Shown here: piece by piece, positions 23,601-33,340 of the stretch
How positions within the stretch are numbered: the first letter of the stretch is position 1
How the letters are laid out: each line of letters opens with the position of its first letter
Source: Daucus carota subsp. sativus
Lineage: Eukaryota > Streptophyta > Magnoliopsida > Apiales > Apiaceae
Length of the DNA stretch: 64,000 nt
Assembly (NCBI RefSeq): GCF_001625215.2
Contig: NC_030387.2
Span: 28,222,517 to 28,286,516 of the forward strand
Reading direction: 5' to 3'
Made by a program: the position numbers and the translations under genes
Notes under the pieces: generated by a model
The model's input: only the letters and a program-made list of their open reading frames with translations
What the model was told of the DNA's origin: nothing
Databases searched by the model: none

Positions 23601-24121
23601 AGCTAAGCCCTCCAAAATGTCTGACGCATCTACAGATAAGATCTTGTCCCTGTCTTTCAAGCTGGATATTTGCCAGAAGTCTGTGTTCCACACTTGTAAG
23701 ATTGCAGTTAGGCCCCTTCGTGGAGGAATTAGATGAATTTCCATGGCCCGTCTCTTCTCCTGTAACTTCTTTTCCTAACCTAAAGTCACTACTATTGTGG
23801 GGGTGGGTAAAGCTAAAGTCGATGCTGCCTATAGGTGAACTTGATGATAGTCTCTCGTGTAGCTTCCCTGCCTTGACTCATTTGACAATATATAATTTTG
23901 AAGGAGTGAAAGGTCTCCCTGATTCACTAGCAAAGCTTCCATCTCTCAAGTTGTTATTCATTTGGAATTGTAAGAATCTGGAGAGTTTGCCAACATTTGA
24001 CGAATCAGATAGCCTTATGTCGCTGAAGATAAGTGGGTGTCCTATTCTTGAAAAAAGATGTATGAAGGAGACAGGGCCCGAATGGTTTAAGATTCGACAT
24101 ATTCCACATATAAAATGGTAA
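20636..24121 (+). CDS. CC-NB-LRR disease resistance protein (NLR2)
   Basis: One open frame of 1161 codons, paralog of NLR1. Coiled coil about 1-150 (MADAFAADLASRLVCKLVSL at the start); VGRD near 166; P-loop GMGGQGKTT at 194-202; kinase-2 FLLVLDDVW at 268-276; RNBS-B IIVTTR at 301-306; GLPL block CGGLPLAI at 361-368; RNBS-D CFTYFSIMPKD at 417-427, where NLR1 and NLR3 have CFAYCS; MHD at 488-490; then leucine-rich repeats to the end. The last codons are AAA TGG TAA, and the TGGTAA forms a donor (GT at 24118-24119). A good acceptor (branch-like TTGCTAATT, then ATTGCAG) ends at 24267. Joining them would keep the frame and give 21 extra codons, AVELNIQHAKNSSVQLSTAN plus Y, to a TAG at 24332-24334. 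It is divergent from DUF1499 copy B. It looks functional. Confidence 0.95.
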   Translation: MADAFAADLASRLVCKLVSLAADEVIQAWNLQDDLITLRERLESIDDLLSDAATKKLTMSAVKNWFNKLEAVAHVADALMDQLEYEVTRRKVENCHKVRDFFIPSKNVLLYRFKVAHKIRSIHASFDKLFKWARDLGLHPVAHLSASVLPGEVRNTPPFEDESQIVGRDKDLSYLVQTVCKDHDQDLQVVAIVGMGGQGKTTLARMVYNKDVVVDMFPKRMWVTVSTEFDFMKILNHMVVSLTSTSSALENAEGLINNLKKNLKEEKFLLVLDDVWNEKPEEWDNLRNSLLGVGGARGSKIIVTTRKQEVVDAMLCSVSYEVEKLSDEYSWELFKQRAFSHREALDSGTLASLGRRMVQRCGGLPLAIKTLGGLLHSKKSEEDWLLISNSEVWKSKGVMSSLRLSYDNLPYSSLKRCFTYFSIMPKDSIIYKNELVQIWMALGFLLPPTDSNALMEDIGNEYFNILLWNSLLQDVERDELGNITSCKMHDLVHDLALDLSKSQSLTVKAGHELNCTSKPIYMRLEKGVSDIEPTIAKRNFERVQTLYAGHRILNDMLPHLKCLNVLVLSTHEISNELPTSLRLMKYLKYLDISCFRCRLPTYITELYNLQTLRVWDLQELPRNFCNLINLRHLYIVNANARCMFIGIDKLTCLQTLPHFVVDKDQNCLVGQLGPLKNLRGKLELYGLADIKDMEEASKASLRTKYNIQRLMLDWSNNTDERDDLEYNNEEDVMEGLKPHENLKELVIDYFYGNKFASWITKMTNLVKITFRDCNRCEEFPSLGHLPKLREMEINGMEYVKVIGRDSYDGSGAASTELSDNGATKILKTIYPSLRKLILWNLPELEGWLEPGMNTMGEDQRTMLIFPELELLIIKFCSRFSTMPSACFPSLKQLIIQDSDSSNMILETVTKNVSSLTYIRLGNMSNGQGSSSSSNMDSIIDKLLKKNSMSLTTLNLDDCQGLTCLSPGAAIVELIVVNCSNLTSINVAQELSPPKCLTHLQIRSCPCLSSWIFARSLCSTLVRLQLGPFVEELDEFPWPVSSPVTSFPNLKSLLLWGWVKLKSMLPIGELDDSLSCSFPALTHLTIYNFEGVKGLPDSLAKLPSLKLLFIWNCKNLESLPTFDESDSLMSLKISGCPILEKRCMKETGPEWFKIRHIPHIKW

Positions 24122-24670
24122 AATGCACTGAATTTATCCCTATCTTTGTTTATATATTATTGATTTGCATGATATATTTGGATTATTTTTTTTTGTTATA
24201 TCAGGGACTGAGAGAGGCGGCAGCAAACTTTCTCCACCTTTCAGCTTGCTAATTCTAGATATTGCAGGGCAGTGGAACTTAACATTCAACATGCTAAAAA
24301 TAGTTCTGTGCAACTCAGTACAGCAAATTACTAGCCGGTTCTGATGTAAGTTGTCTTTTAACTTATCAGTACCTTCCTTTATAAAAGTTAATCCTAAATA
24401 TGGCATGAAAAAGAAAATTGTGGTGCAGTGGATTATGCCTTGTTTGACATGTCGGAGTCACAAGTTCAGTTCCAGTGAGGGTTTAACTATAGTCGCAAGT
24501 GCAGTGGATTTAGCCGGCCAAAGTATTGAGTAACAATTCCAGATTCTTGCCTATAGCTACTGATGGTTTGTCCTTAAGGTTGCAGTTTCGAATGCTGCAT
24601 CTCCTCCACTGAATTCAAGATCAATCTAAGCCATATTTGTAAATTGAAGCAATTAACGCTAAGCCATCCC
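24122..24670 (+). other. NLR2 3' flank, possible 3' terminal exon
   Basis: Holds the putative acceptor at 24267 described for NLR2, followed by a short reading frame to 24334. DNA from 24280 to about 24620 is the parent-type sequence of the flank kept in the relic at 12405-12740. Confidence 0.55.
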
Positions 24671-25284
24671 ATTATCCTAGAGAAAATACCTCTCTTATAG
24701 TTGCATTACAATATATATATATGTTCGTTTTTCTTAGCTTATAGAGATGATTGTATACATATTTTGATGGATGTTTCGGAGGAAAAATCCTTAAAATTAA
24801 GTAGTCATGTGTTTAATAAATTGACTGAGCTCTCAGGGTAACTTTTTTGCAGCAGAAGAAGTCATCAAGCAGGCTTTTCTTTTTCAAATATATTTTTAAA
24901 AAACAATCAAATACGCTCGTTTATAATTTTATGGGAAAATCATGTCATGTGAAAGATGTTGAATAAAACTTTAATTTTCTTATTAAGGTATATAAGTTTA
25001 TATTGTGGACCACTCTGCAGAAACAGATACAACTGTGTCTGTGTGTAAACTGTCAACAACTATATTAATAAATGAACACATAAAAGATATACGAAAATCC
25101 GAGTTATAAAAAGCCATTAAAATAACAGCTACATTAACATGCTCCCGTGAATCTCAGCATCATCTAACAAAATTTGGAACTTCTTCTGGCAGCTTGTCAC
25201 AGTGTGTCAACCTGTATTGAGCTTTCTTGATGTTTTAGGATCTGTATGTTGGTAGAGAGATGAAACAAGTGTTGACACCAGTTA

Positions 25285-25405
25285 CAATTTAAGAAGTTAA
25301 GAGGCAGGCTTGATCTCTGTGGCCTTGAAGGCATAGATAATAATGAGGAAGCCAAAAAGGCCAGTTTAGAAGTACAATTAGAAGTTAGAACCAGTTGCAG
25401 TTGTT
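25285..25405 (+). pseudogene. NLR relic: LRR fragment
   Basis: Reads LRGRLDLCGLEGIDNNEEAK and KASLE, matching the LRGKLELYGLADIKDMEEASK stretch of the NLRs here. It covers only about 40 codons and is flanked by unrelated DNA. It is a scrap of a lost NLR between NLR2 and NLR3. Confidence 0.75.
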
Positions 25406-26380
25406 GCAGTTAGTATTTCCCAAGTCAACACAATATAGATCCATTAGTCATGACTTATGAGTATAGGGGCTCTAATGATCAATGTGCTTTATATTTTTGG
25501 TGGACTTGCTGCTAATGAGTTGTGCGTTTAGTTCCATATTTTAGCTTTAACCAGGGCACAGTGAAAGACCTGCTGCAAAGGAAAGGCACACACGAAGCAT
25601 ATTACGTCTCAAAAACATTAATATATCAAATATTAAAGCTATGTGGATCCAACTTGGCAGCTGAAAATGCAAGAACATCCTGTAACTATACTGCTGTCTC
25701 TTTCAGTTCCTTAAACGTTTCCTGTTATGTGCTGTTAATTCATTTACCAGTCATGGATTTCCATCTACCGGTGAACAATGGAAGAAAATTAAGAGGGATA
25801 CACTGATGATGCCGAAAAATTCAAACAATGACAATAATCTTATTAATGCCAGAAATAAGAATTGAATTTCTTGTTGATCTTAGTTTTCTGTTCTGTTCTT
25901 GTCACTTCTTCCACCATTTTGTGTCCTTGTACTGTATGTTTGCATAAAAATTTATCTACTAGATCAATCATCGGCCCTGAAGTAAAAGAATAATAAATGG
26001 CTATGCTGTGTTTATAAAAGCAACTACCAAATATAATAGCAAACTTGCATTACTACTCCAGCTCCAGAATCAGGCAGGATTCCTCACACCTATGTACCCG
26101 GCCTAAAAATAATTATTGAAAATGAAATAATTGAATTGGGTTCGAACTTAACAGATGTTCATGTGAAATTAACATGGTCTTTAAAAAAAATTACAAATAT
26201 GAAAGGGCATTTTATCTGTTCATATATGTATTAAACGGACTACTACTACATAGCATTTCAGAATAATAATGAAATTATGAAACATGTAACTAAACTAGTA
26301 AGCAGTAAAATAGACTTGATTTCCTTGGATGGGGATTAGTGGATTTGAGAGTGGCTGGTTTAGATATGAGTCTCGTAGCT
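25406..26380. repeat. flank block shared with the NLR4 upstream region
   Basis: Several stretches match 32031-32400: GGCTCTAATGATCAATGTGCTTT, then TGGACTTGCT, then ACAAATATGAAAG, then ACTACTACTACATAG, then CCTTGGATGGGGATTA. Order is kept, with deletions in the 32-kb copy. No gene seen in it; the open frame at 25522..25806 matches nothing I know. Confidence 0.7.
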
Positions 26381-26480
26381 TATGAGGAATCTACAACTTG
26401 CAGATGTTGAGAATTTGGAGTCTGGAAGAGCTGCCCGAAATGTTTTGCAACTTAATCAACTTGAGACATTGTTATTGTGA
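26380..26480 (+). pseudogene. NLR relic: LRR fragment upstream of NLR3
   Basis: Reads NLQMLRIWSLEELPEMFCNL then INLRH, matching YNLQTLRVWNLEELPKNFCNLINLRH of the NLRs. About 30 codons survive. A shorter, more decayed version of the same piece is at about 32430-32475. Confidence 0.78.
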
Positions 26481-27053
26481 AAATACATGCTAAGACTAGA
26501 TGCATTGTGATTGTGAATATACATGCTAAGCTGTGATGAGCAAGCTGTTGTTGATGCTGCAGCATTGAGTTATTTAGTAATTTATTTGTTTTACTGTACT
26601 GGTGCACATTAGTCAAGAGATCATACAAGTCTTGACACAGGTCCATCCTTGTAGATTCCTTTATTAGACAGTCTGTTCTAAAAAATTGCTGCAAGAAAAT
26701 AGTTTACTTATTTTTGCCTCCTCGATGTAGAAGCATTCCATTAAACTAAAACTGGAGCCACTGCACATATGCATTGTGACTTGACAATGACTTCGTCAGA
26801 TCCCAATCACTTGCATAGGAAAATACTAATGACTACAGATGGAAATCATGAGTTTAAATAGGCTAGTTGACAATGGTGAGTATTGAATACACCCCCCTTA
26901 GAATCATTTTTATACCAATCTCAAAGTTGACCAACAGAACTTTTAGATCCAGGGGTACCCTTAGATTAATTAACCAAATACCAAACATTCGGATAATAAC
27001 TTTGCTAAGAAAATTTCACTTCCATCATCTCCCTGAAACAATACATTAATAGA

Positions 27054-30000
27054 ATGGCTGAAGCAATTTTAATTGATGTTGCAAGTGGACTTATAAGCAG
27101 GCTTGTTTCACTTGCAGCTGACGAAGTGATTCGGGCTTGGAATGTTCATGAAGATCTTGAAGAACTCTGTGGCAAACTGGAATTCATTAATGATCTCTTG
27201 TTGGATGCTTCTGCCAAGAAATTAACCATGACTACTGTTCAGAGGTTTTTCAACAAACTTGAAGATGTGGCTCATGTAGCTAATGTGTTTATGAATGAAC
27301 TTGAGTACGAAGTTACTAGACAAAAGGTTGAAAATCATCAGAGGAAGCGAGACTTTTTTGTTCCATCTAAAAACACAATGTTACATCGTTTTAAGATGGC
27401 TCATAAGATCAAATCTATTCTTGATTCCTTTAAAGAAATCTTGAAGTGGGGGAATGATCTCGGGCTTCAGCCAGTAGCCTATCTAAATACAACTGTGCAA
27501 CCGAGTGGGAGCAACAACACTTCGCCCTTCCAGGACAAGGCACTAATAGTTGGAAGAGACAAGGATATATCATATTTAGTCCAAATGGTGTGCAAAAATC
27601 ACCAAGAGAATCTTCGACTCATTGCTGTGATAGGGATGGGAGGTCAGGGCAAGACAACTCTTGCTCGTATGGTTTTCAATAGTGATATTGTAGTCAATAT
27701 GTTCCCAAATAAGATTTGGGTTACAGTATCACATGATTTTGATCTCATGAATATTTTAAATCAAATGGTGGAATCACTCACTTCAAAGCCTTCCATGTTC
27801 AGAAATGCCCAAGGGGTCATTAATGTGCTTCAAAAGAAGCTAAAGGGAAAAAAGTTTCTTCTTGTTCTAGATAATGTTTGGAATGAGAAACCAGAGAACT
27901 GGGATGAACTGATGAATTCATTGCTTGGATTTGGTGGTGCAAAAGGAAGCAGCATTTTAATTACAACTCGCAACCAGAAAGTTATTGATGCTATGAGATG
28001 TCCTATTTCTTATCGGCTGGACAATTTATCAGAGCAAGATAGCTGGGAATTGTTCAAGAAAAGCGCATTTTCACAAGGAGGAGTTGTAGAGACGAAGGCA
28101 TTTGCAGCTTTAGGAAGACATATGGTTGAAAGGTGTGGTGGCCTGCCGCTTGCAATAAACTCACTGGCGTCTGTACTGAGAACAAAAAAGTCTGAGCAAG
28201 AGTGGTTGCAGATCCAAGACAGTGAAACCTGGAAATCAGAAAGGATATTGCCTGCCTTAAGGTTTTCATATAATAATTTACCTTCCACGTCTTTGAAACG
28301 CTGTTTTGCATATTGTTCTATTGTGCCTAAGACTTCCAAAATTTACAAGGATGATATAGTTCAAATATGGATGGCATTAGGATTCCTCTTGCCTCCTAAA
28401 GGAAGCGCTTTGCTGATGGAAGATATAGGCAATGAGTACCTCAACATTTTGTTGTGGAATTCTTTGTTACAAGAAGGTGATAGAGATAAATTGGGAGACA
28501 TCACTTATTACAAGATGCACGATCTGGTGCATGATCTTGCACTAGATGTATCTAAACATAACTCTGCAACTATGAATGACAGTGGTGTATTGAGCCATAA
28601 TTCCAAGGCTACATACGTGAGGCTTGATGAAGGGTATTCAGGTACAAAACCAGCCAATATGAGGAGAAACTTTGAGGGAGTGCAGATGTTATATGTGGGG
28701 GCTCGCATCCTTGGTAACGTGTTACCTTACCTAAAACACTTGACTGCTTTGGTTGTAAACAATGATGAAGTTACTTATCTGTTGCCAAGTTCGCTGCACA
28801 AGATGAAATATCTTAAACATCTGGATATTTCTTGCTTCCATGGTAAATTGCCGAATCACATCACAGAATTCTACAACTTGCAGACGTTGAGAGTTGGAAA
28901 TCTAGAAGAGCTTCCAAAAAAGTTTTGCAATTTAATTAACTTGAGACATCTTGTCATCACGGATAAAAATGGCGACCCTCCAAGTTGCATGTTTACCGGG
29001 ATAGAGAAGTTAACTTGTCTGCAAACTCTGCCTCATTTTGTGGTGAGTCGAGATCAAAATTGTCTTTTGGGAAAGTTGGGAGGGCTGAATAATCTTAGAG
29101 GAAAACTTAGCCTCTACGGGCTTAGTGATGTCATGAATAGGGAAGAAGCAAGTGCAGCAAGACTATGTAGAAAGTCATATATTCATCGTTTATTGTTGGA
29201 ATGGAGAAGCATCAAAGATGATCAGGAAGACAGAAAATACAACGACGAGGATGTGATGGAAGGATTGAAACCTCATGTAAATCTTAAAAAGTTGAAGATT
29301 GTTAACTTTGAGGGGAAAAAGTTTGCATCATGGATTATAATGATGAGAAATTTGGTGGAAATTACAGTAATAGATTCTGAAAGATGTGAAGAATTTCCAC
29401 CACTTGGTCACCTTCCCAAATTGAGGAAGATAAAGATAAGCAGTATGGAAAATGTCAAGGTTATAGGAAGCGATATTTGGGGAGGCGTAGGAAGCAGTGG
29501 CACTGAGTTCAGTGAAAGTGGAGCCCCAGAAACAGTTACGACAATGTATCCATCACTGACCGAACTCATATTGCAGGATTTGCCAAAGCTTGAAGAATGG
29601 CTAGAACCAGTTGTGAGTTCAGGCAGTGAAGACCAAAGAGCTCTTCTAGTATTTCCTAAGATTGAGATTTTAGTAATCCTGAATTGTCCGAATTTGAGAA
29701 GGATCCCAAGGAATTGTTTTACGTTCCTAAAGGAATTGGTAATCTCTGATTTGGACAGCAGCAACATGATACTTGAATCAGTGAGCCGAACTGTTAGTTC
29801 TCTCAGGTATCTCAGACTAGTGCGTATTAGTGATGGAAAAGAAGAGTCTTCTTCTCCTCCTCCTCCAAATCTGGACAGTATTAGTAACAAGCTTTTAACA
29901 AACAATTCTCTGTCTCTAAGATCTTTAGACATACATCAATGTGAGGCCTTGACATGTCTGACCCTTGGCGTCGCTCTTCAGCAATTAGAAGTGTGTTATT

Positions 30001-30554
30001 GCCCTCAGCTAGCTACTATCAGTGTAGCCAAAGACTCAGTTGGTCTTAAATATTTAAGGATTGCGAGTTGCCCTTCTCTTTCAGAGTGGGTATTTGTCCA
30101 AAGTATGAGTTCCACACTTGTACAATTGGTATTAGGTCCATTCTTGGCGGAACTAGAAGAATTTCCATGGCCATTCTCTTCTGCTGCTGCTGCTGTAATT
30201 CCCTTTCCCAACCTAATAGAACTAAATCTGTATGGTTGGCGAAATGTAAAGTCAATACTGCCTTCAGGGAAGATTGGCGACCGTCTCTCCTCTACCTTCC
30301 CTGCCTTGACTGAATTGATTATACAAGACTTCAAAGGAGTGAAAGCTCTCCCAGAATCTCTAGCAAAGCTTCCATGTCTCAGAGACCTGCGTATTTTCAG
30401 TTGTGGGAATTTGCGTAGTTTACCCACATTTGATGAATCTAGTAGCCTTCAATACCTGGAGATATCCGGATGTCCTGTTCTCCAAGAAAGATGCAGGAAG
30501 GAGGGTGGATCAGAATGGTTCAAGATTCAACATATTCCACATATAGAATGGTAA
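27054..30554 (+). CDS. CC-NB-LRR disease resistance protein (NLR3) with altered Walker B
   Basis: One open frame of 1166 codons. Coiled coil about 1-150 (MAEAILIDVASGLISRLVSL), VGRD near 166, P-loop GMGGQGKTT at 194-202, RNBS-B ILITTR at 301-306, GLPL CGGLPLAI at 361-368, RNBS-D CFAYCSIVPK at 417-426, MHD near 490, then leucine-rich repeats ending HIPHIEW. The kinase-2 motif reads FLLVLDNVW: codon 274 is AAT (27873-27875) where NLR1, NLR2 and NLR4 have Asp. That second Asp of the Walker B pair is thought to serve ATP hydrolysis in NB-ARC proteins, so turnover may be slowed or lost. Everything else is open and conserved. As in NLR2, TG|GTAA at the stop is a possible donor, with an acceptor (GGTATTGCAG) ending near 30623, giving a short alternative tail. 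An inverted copy of its 3' end is at 16625..17416. Confidence 0.94.
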   Translation: MAEAILIDVASGLISRLVSLAADEVIRAWNVHEDLEELCGKLEFINDLLLDASAKKLTMTTVQRFFNKLEDVAHVANVFMNELEYEVTRQKVENHQRKRDFFVPSKNTMLHRFKMAHKIKSILDSFKEILKWGNDLGLQPVAYLNTTVQPSGSNNTSPFQDKALIVGRDKDISYLVQMVCKNHQENLRLIAVIGMGGQGKTTLARMVFNSDIVVNMFPNKIWVTVSHDFDLMNILNQMVESLTSKPSMFRNAQGVINVLQKKLKGKKFLLVLDNVWNEKPENWDELMNSLLGFGGAKGSSILITTRNQKVIDAMRCPISYRLDNLSEQDSWELFKKSAFSQGGVVETKAFAALGRHMVERCGGLPLAINSLASVLRTKKSEQEWLQIQDSETWKSERILPALRFSYNNLPSTSLKRCFAYCSIVPKTSKIYKDDIVQIWMALGFLLPPKGSALLMEDIGNEYLNILLWNSLLQEGDRDKLGDITYYKMHDLVHDLALDVSKHNSATMNDSGVLSHNSKATYVRLDEGYSGTKPANMRRNFEGVQMLYVGARILGNVLPYLKHLTALVVNNDEVTYLLPSSLHKMKYLKHLDISCFHGKLPNHITEFYNLQTLRVGNLEELPKKFCNLINLRHLVITDKNGDPPSCMFTGIEKLTCLQTLPHFVVSRDQNCLLGKLGGLNNLRGKLSLYGLSDVMNREEASAARLCRKSYIHRLLLEWRSIKDDQEDRKYNDEDVMEGLKPHVNLKKLKIVNFEGKKFASWIIMMRNLVEITVIDSERCEEFPPLGHLPKLRKIKISSMENVKVIGSDIWGGVGSSGTEFSESGAPETVTTMYPSLTELILQDLPKLEEWLEPVVSSGSEDQRALLVFPKIEILVILNCPNLRRIPRNCFTFLKELVISDLDSSNMILESVSRTVSSLRYLRLVRISDGKEESSSPPPPNLDSISNKLLTNNSLSLRSLDIHQCEALTCLTLGVALQQLEVCYCPQLATISVAKDSVGLKYLRIASCPSLSEWVFVQSMSSTLVQLVLGPFLAELEEFPWPFSSAAAAVIPFPNLIELNLYGWRNVKSILPSGKIGDRLSSTFPALTELIIQDFKGVKALPESLAKLPCLRDLRIFSCGNLRSLPTFDESSSLQYLEISGCPVLQERCRKEGGSEWFKIQHIPHIEW

Positions 30555-31315
30555 AAGTGCATCTAAATCTCTCAATTTCATCCTGTTTTATGTTACATTC
30601 CTGCTAGCATTAAGGTATTGCAGTGAGAGTGGCACAGAATTGTCGACACCGTACATTATGTAATAATAATGTTGTAAGTGCATGTAGAATGCCCTCTGTT
30701 TCTATATTAATTTCTCAGGCCTTGTGTGAATAAGTTCTCCAGTTTCCACTGAATTTGACAATGCTAGAACCGTAAGAATTGGAATAAATGTTTTATAGAT
30801 TAAAATTGCAGAACACTAACATAAAAATCTGCATAACATTTGGTTCTGACTTTTATGTAATCCAAATTTGTACTGAACCTATATACACATAGAATACTTC
30901 TTATTCCACCTGATCATCTTTTTATTTACTTTACTTTTGTTGTGTGCTACCACGACTTGTCGAGGAAAAAGGACTGCCTTGTAATAATGTAATGTCTTTA
31001 GGAAAACTGATTATACTTTAAATTGTGGACCAATATATTAACTACTGTCTGTCACTTAGAAGAGGCAAAGATACTTTCATGTTGTGATTCTTCTAATCCA
31101 AAACTGGTTCCGTCAACTTTCTATTCTGGAAATAAATAGACAGCATAATCACAAAAGAGAGTACCTCAATAGCTTACTGGTGGCAAATAAACTGAAAATG
31201 AATTTCAGAAAAAGTACCAGTAATTTGGCATAGCTAAAATTGTCAGGTGTTCTGTTTCCGACTATCTGGCAGGCGACTTCCACCAGATCAAAGTGAATTT
31301 AGCATATACTCGAAC
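30555..31315 (+). other. NLR3 3' flank
   Basis: No gene seen. From 30555 to about 31230 it is the parent-type copy of the inverted piece at 16625-17416. The likely terminal acceptor of NLR3 is near 30623. Confidence 0.6.
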
Positions 31316-32027
31316 TAGGGATGGGCATCGGGCCCCTTCGCGTCGGGGATTGCTATACCCGGCCCCGATCCCCGAATCCAAAGTCAATCCCCATCCCCGG
31401 CCCGATCCCCATCGGGGATTATTTTTCGATCCCCATCCCCGGCCCGATCGGGATTCAGGGATACCCGCGGTGATTCGGGGATTTTTAATTTAAGTTAAAA
31501 TTTCTATTTAAATATTTAAATTTATAATTACGATTAGTTTCTAATATGTCTAATTAATACCTAATCATTTTAATAAACATATCTTCAATGATTTAATTAT
31601 GACCTTTTTAGTTTTAAGACTTATATTAATAGAAATAAATATTAAAATTTATTTCAATAAATTTAATTATATTAAAGAGATATATAAACATGTTAATAAA
31701 TGATTATAAACATGTGAAAATCCATGACTGAAGTTGACCTAAAGAGGTATATAAACATGTTAATAAATGATTATAATATATATGTATATATTTATATAAT
31801 ATATAATATATAATATAATAATCGGGTCGACAATCGGGGAAAATCGGGTCGGGGTTCGGGGATCGGGCCGGGGGAATGTGAAAAACCGTACCCGACCCGA
31901 TCCCCGATTTTTTTTCAAAGTCATCCCCGTTCCCCGGCCCGTACCCGAAAAAATCCCCGAATCCCCGCACCATTCGGTGCGGGGATCGGGTCGGGATCGG
32001 GCGGGTCGGGATTAATGCCCATCCCTA
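31316..32027. mobile_element. non-autonomous hAT element with CGGG-rich subterminal repeats
   Basis: The ends TAGGGATGGGCAT and ATGCCCATCCCTA are perfect inverted repeats. Both subterminal regions are filled with CGGGGATCGGG, CGGGTCGG and CCCGATCCCC motifs, in sharp contrast to an AT-rich core (31480-31820). ACTCGAAC flanks both sides, directly at the left (31308-31315) and 3 bp away at the right (32031-32038), so the target duplication is probable though not clean. No transposase frame. Confidence 0.8.
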
Positions 32028-32152
32028 GTCACTCGAACCAGTTCCAGTTAGCACTCCCAGCATCAATACAATATAAATCCTTTTGTCATGACTCATGAAT
32101 TTAGTGGCTCTAATGATCAGTGTGCTTTAAATTTTTAGTGGACTTGCTTTAA

Positions 32153-32314
32153 GTTTACAAATATGAAAGAGCATTTAATCTGATCAAATGCATATAACAG
32201 ACTACTACTACATAGAACTCCAATATAGTGAAAGTTTACAAATATGAAAGAGCATTTAATTTGTCATATGTATTTAACGGACTACTACTACATAGAACTC
32301 CATTATAATGAAAT
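32153..32314. repeat. 81-bp tandem duplication
   Basis: GTTTACAAATATGAAAGAGC through CATAGAACTCCA occurs at 32153 and again at 32234. The related block near 26190 has one copy only. Confidence 0.8.
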
Positions 32315-32429
32315 ACTGTTCTGTCAGCCAAAATTAACACGTAACTGAACTCCGTAAACAGTTGGTAACTTCCTTGGATGGGGATTATTGGATTTCAGCA
32401 TGGTTGATATGGATATGAGAATTGTTGAT

Positions 32430-32475
32430 GCGTAGCTGTTGAGGAATCTGCAACTTGAAGACGCTAAGGATTTGG
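32430..32475 (+). pseudogene. NLR relic: tiny LRR scrap
   Basis: GAGGAATCTGCAACTTGAAG and the following bases match the fragment at 26385-26420 and, more distantly, the YNLQTLR stretch of the NLRs. Recognisable mainly because the flanking block is shared with the NLR3 upstream region. Confidence 0.5.
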
Positions 32476-33320
32476 GCCATGTTTGTTTAAAAGGATTATA
32501 ATCCTGGGATAGTTACATTGTTTTCTTATTTTTGGGATTTTATAAGTATAAAACCAGTAAGGGCTTGCTAGGTGACATGGAGGGGGAGATTTTGGTCAGG
32601 TAATCTGATGATCAGGCATTTAAGTAATTTAGTTGATGAGGGCACTTCCAGGTGAACAGGAAAAATTTTGTATGATGGGAAAGAAGTATGCTTCCATAAA
32701 AAAAAAAGTAAGCTTCAGATGAAATCTCAGAGGAATTCACATAAGATTAAATTCTTTCAGTTACGTTTCAGACACGCTTAAACCCTCAGTATCTCTGGCA
32801 TTTTTTATAGAGTAATTTTTTTAAAAAATGGTGGAACACCCAAAACATATTTTTTGCAAACATGCTCAAGTCCTCAGCATCTGGTATTCTTTGTAGAGTA
32901 TTTTTTTCTTTGAAAAATGCTAGAGCAACCAAAATATTTTTTCTCTACTTGAATTGCGTGCTATCTCTGATATATATAATATTTCACTACAACTCCTATT
33001 CTAGCTTGAAATATATTTATTTTAATTAACAGTGAATTAAGGGAGAAAAAGTAGGAAAAATAAGTTATTCAAAAAAATTGGGGATTTTATTTTAATTATA
33101 AGTATCATTTTCAATCAGTGTACAAACACAATTTTGTTTTACTTAAATTTAAGATAAGGTGGCTCAAAGAAAACCAAACACCTGTGTCTGTGTGTTCCAA
33201 AATATGATATCAAATTCTTACATCCTACCTAAACTAACAACTTGCAGGACCCGTTCACATAGATTGACTTTTAAAGCTCAAACTTTATTACAGCTTCATT
33301 AGACCCAAATTCTGTTAACA
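32476..33320. other. intergenic DNA upstream of the NLR4 pseudogene
   Basis: AT-rich, with two similar short stretches (TCTGGCATTTTTTATAGAGT at about 32790 and TCTGGTATTCTTTGTAGAGT at about 32880) that look like a local duplication. No gene seen. Confidence 0.4.
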
Positions 33321-33340
33321 GATCAAGAACATTTTTTGAT

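Noticed and set aside
32790-32950. CRISPR-like or regular repeat (two TCTGG...TAGAGT units)
   Set aside because: Only two diverged units, in a plant nuclear context; simple local duplication.
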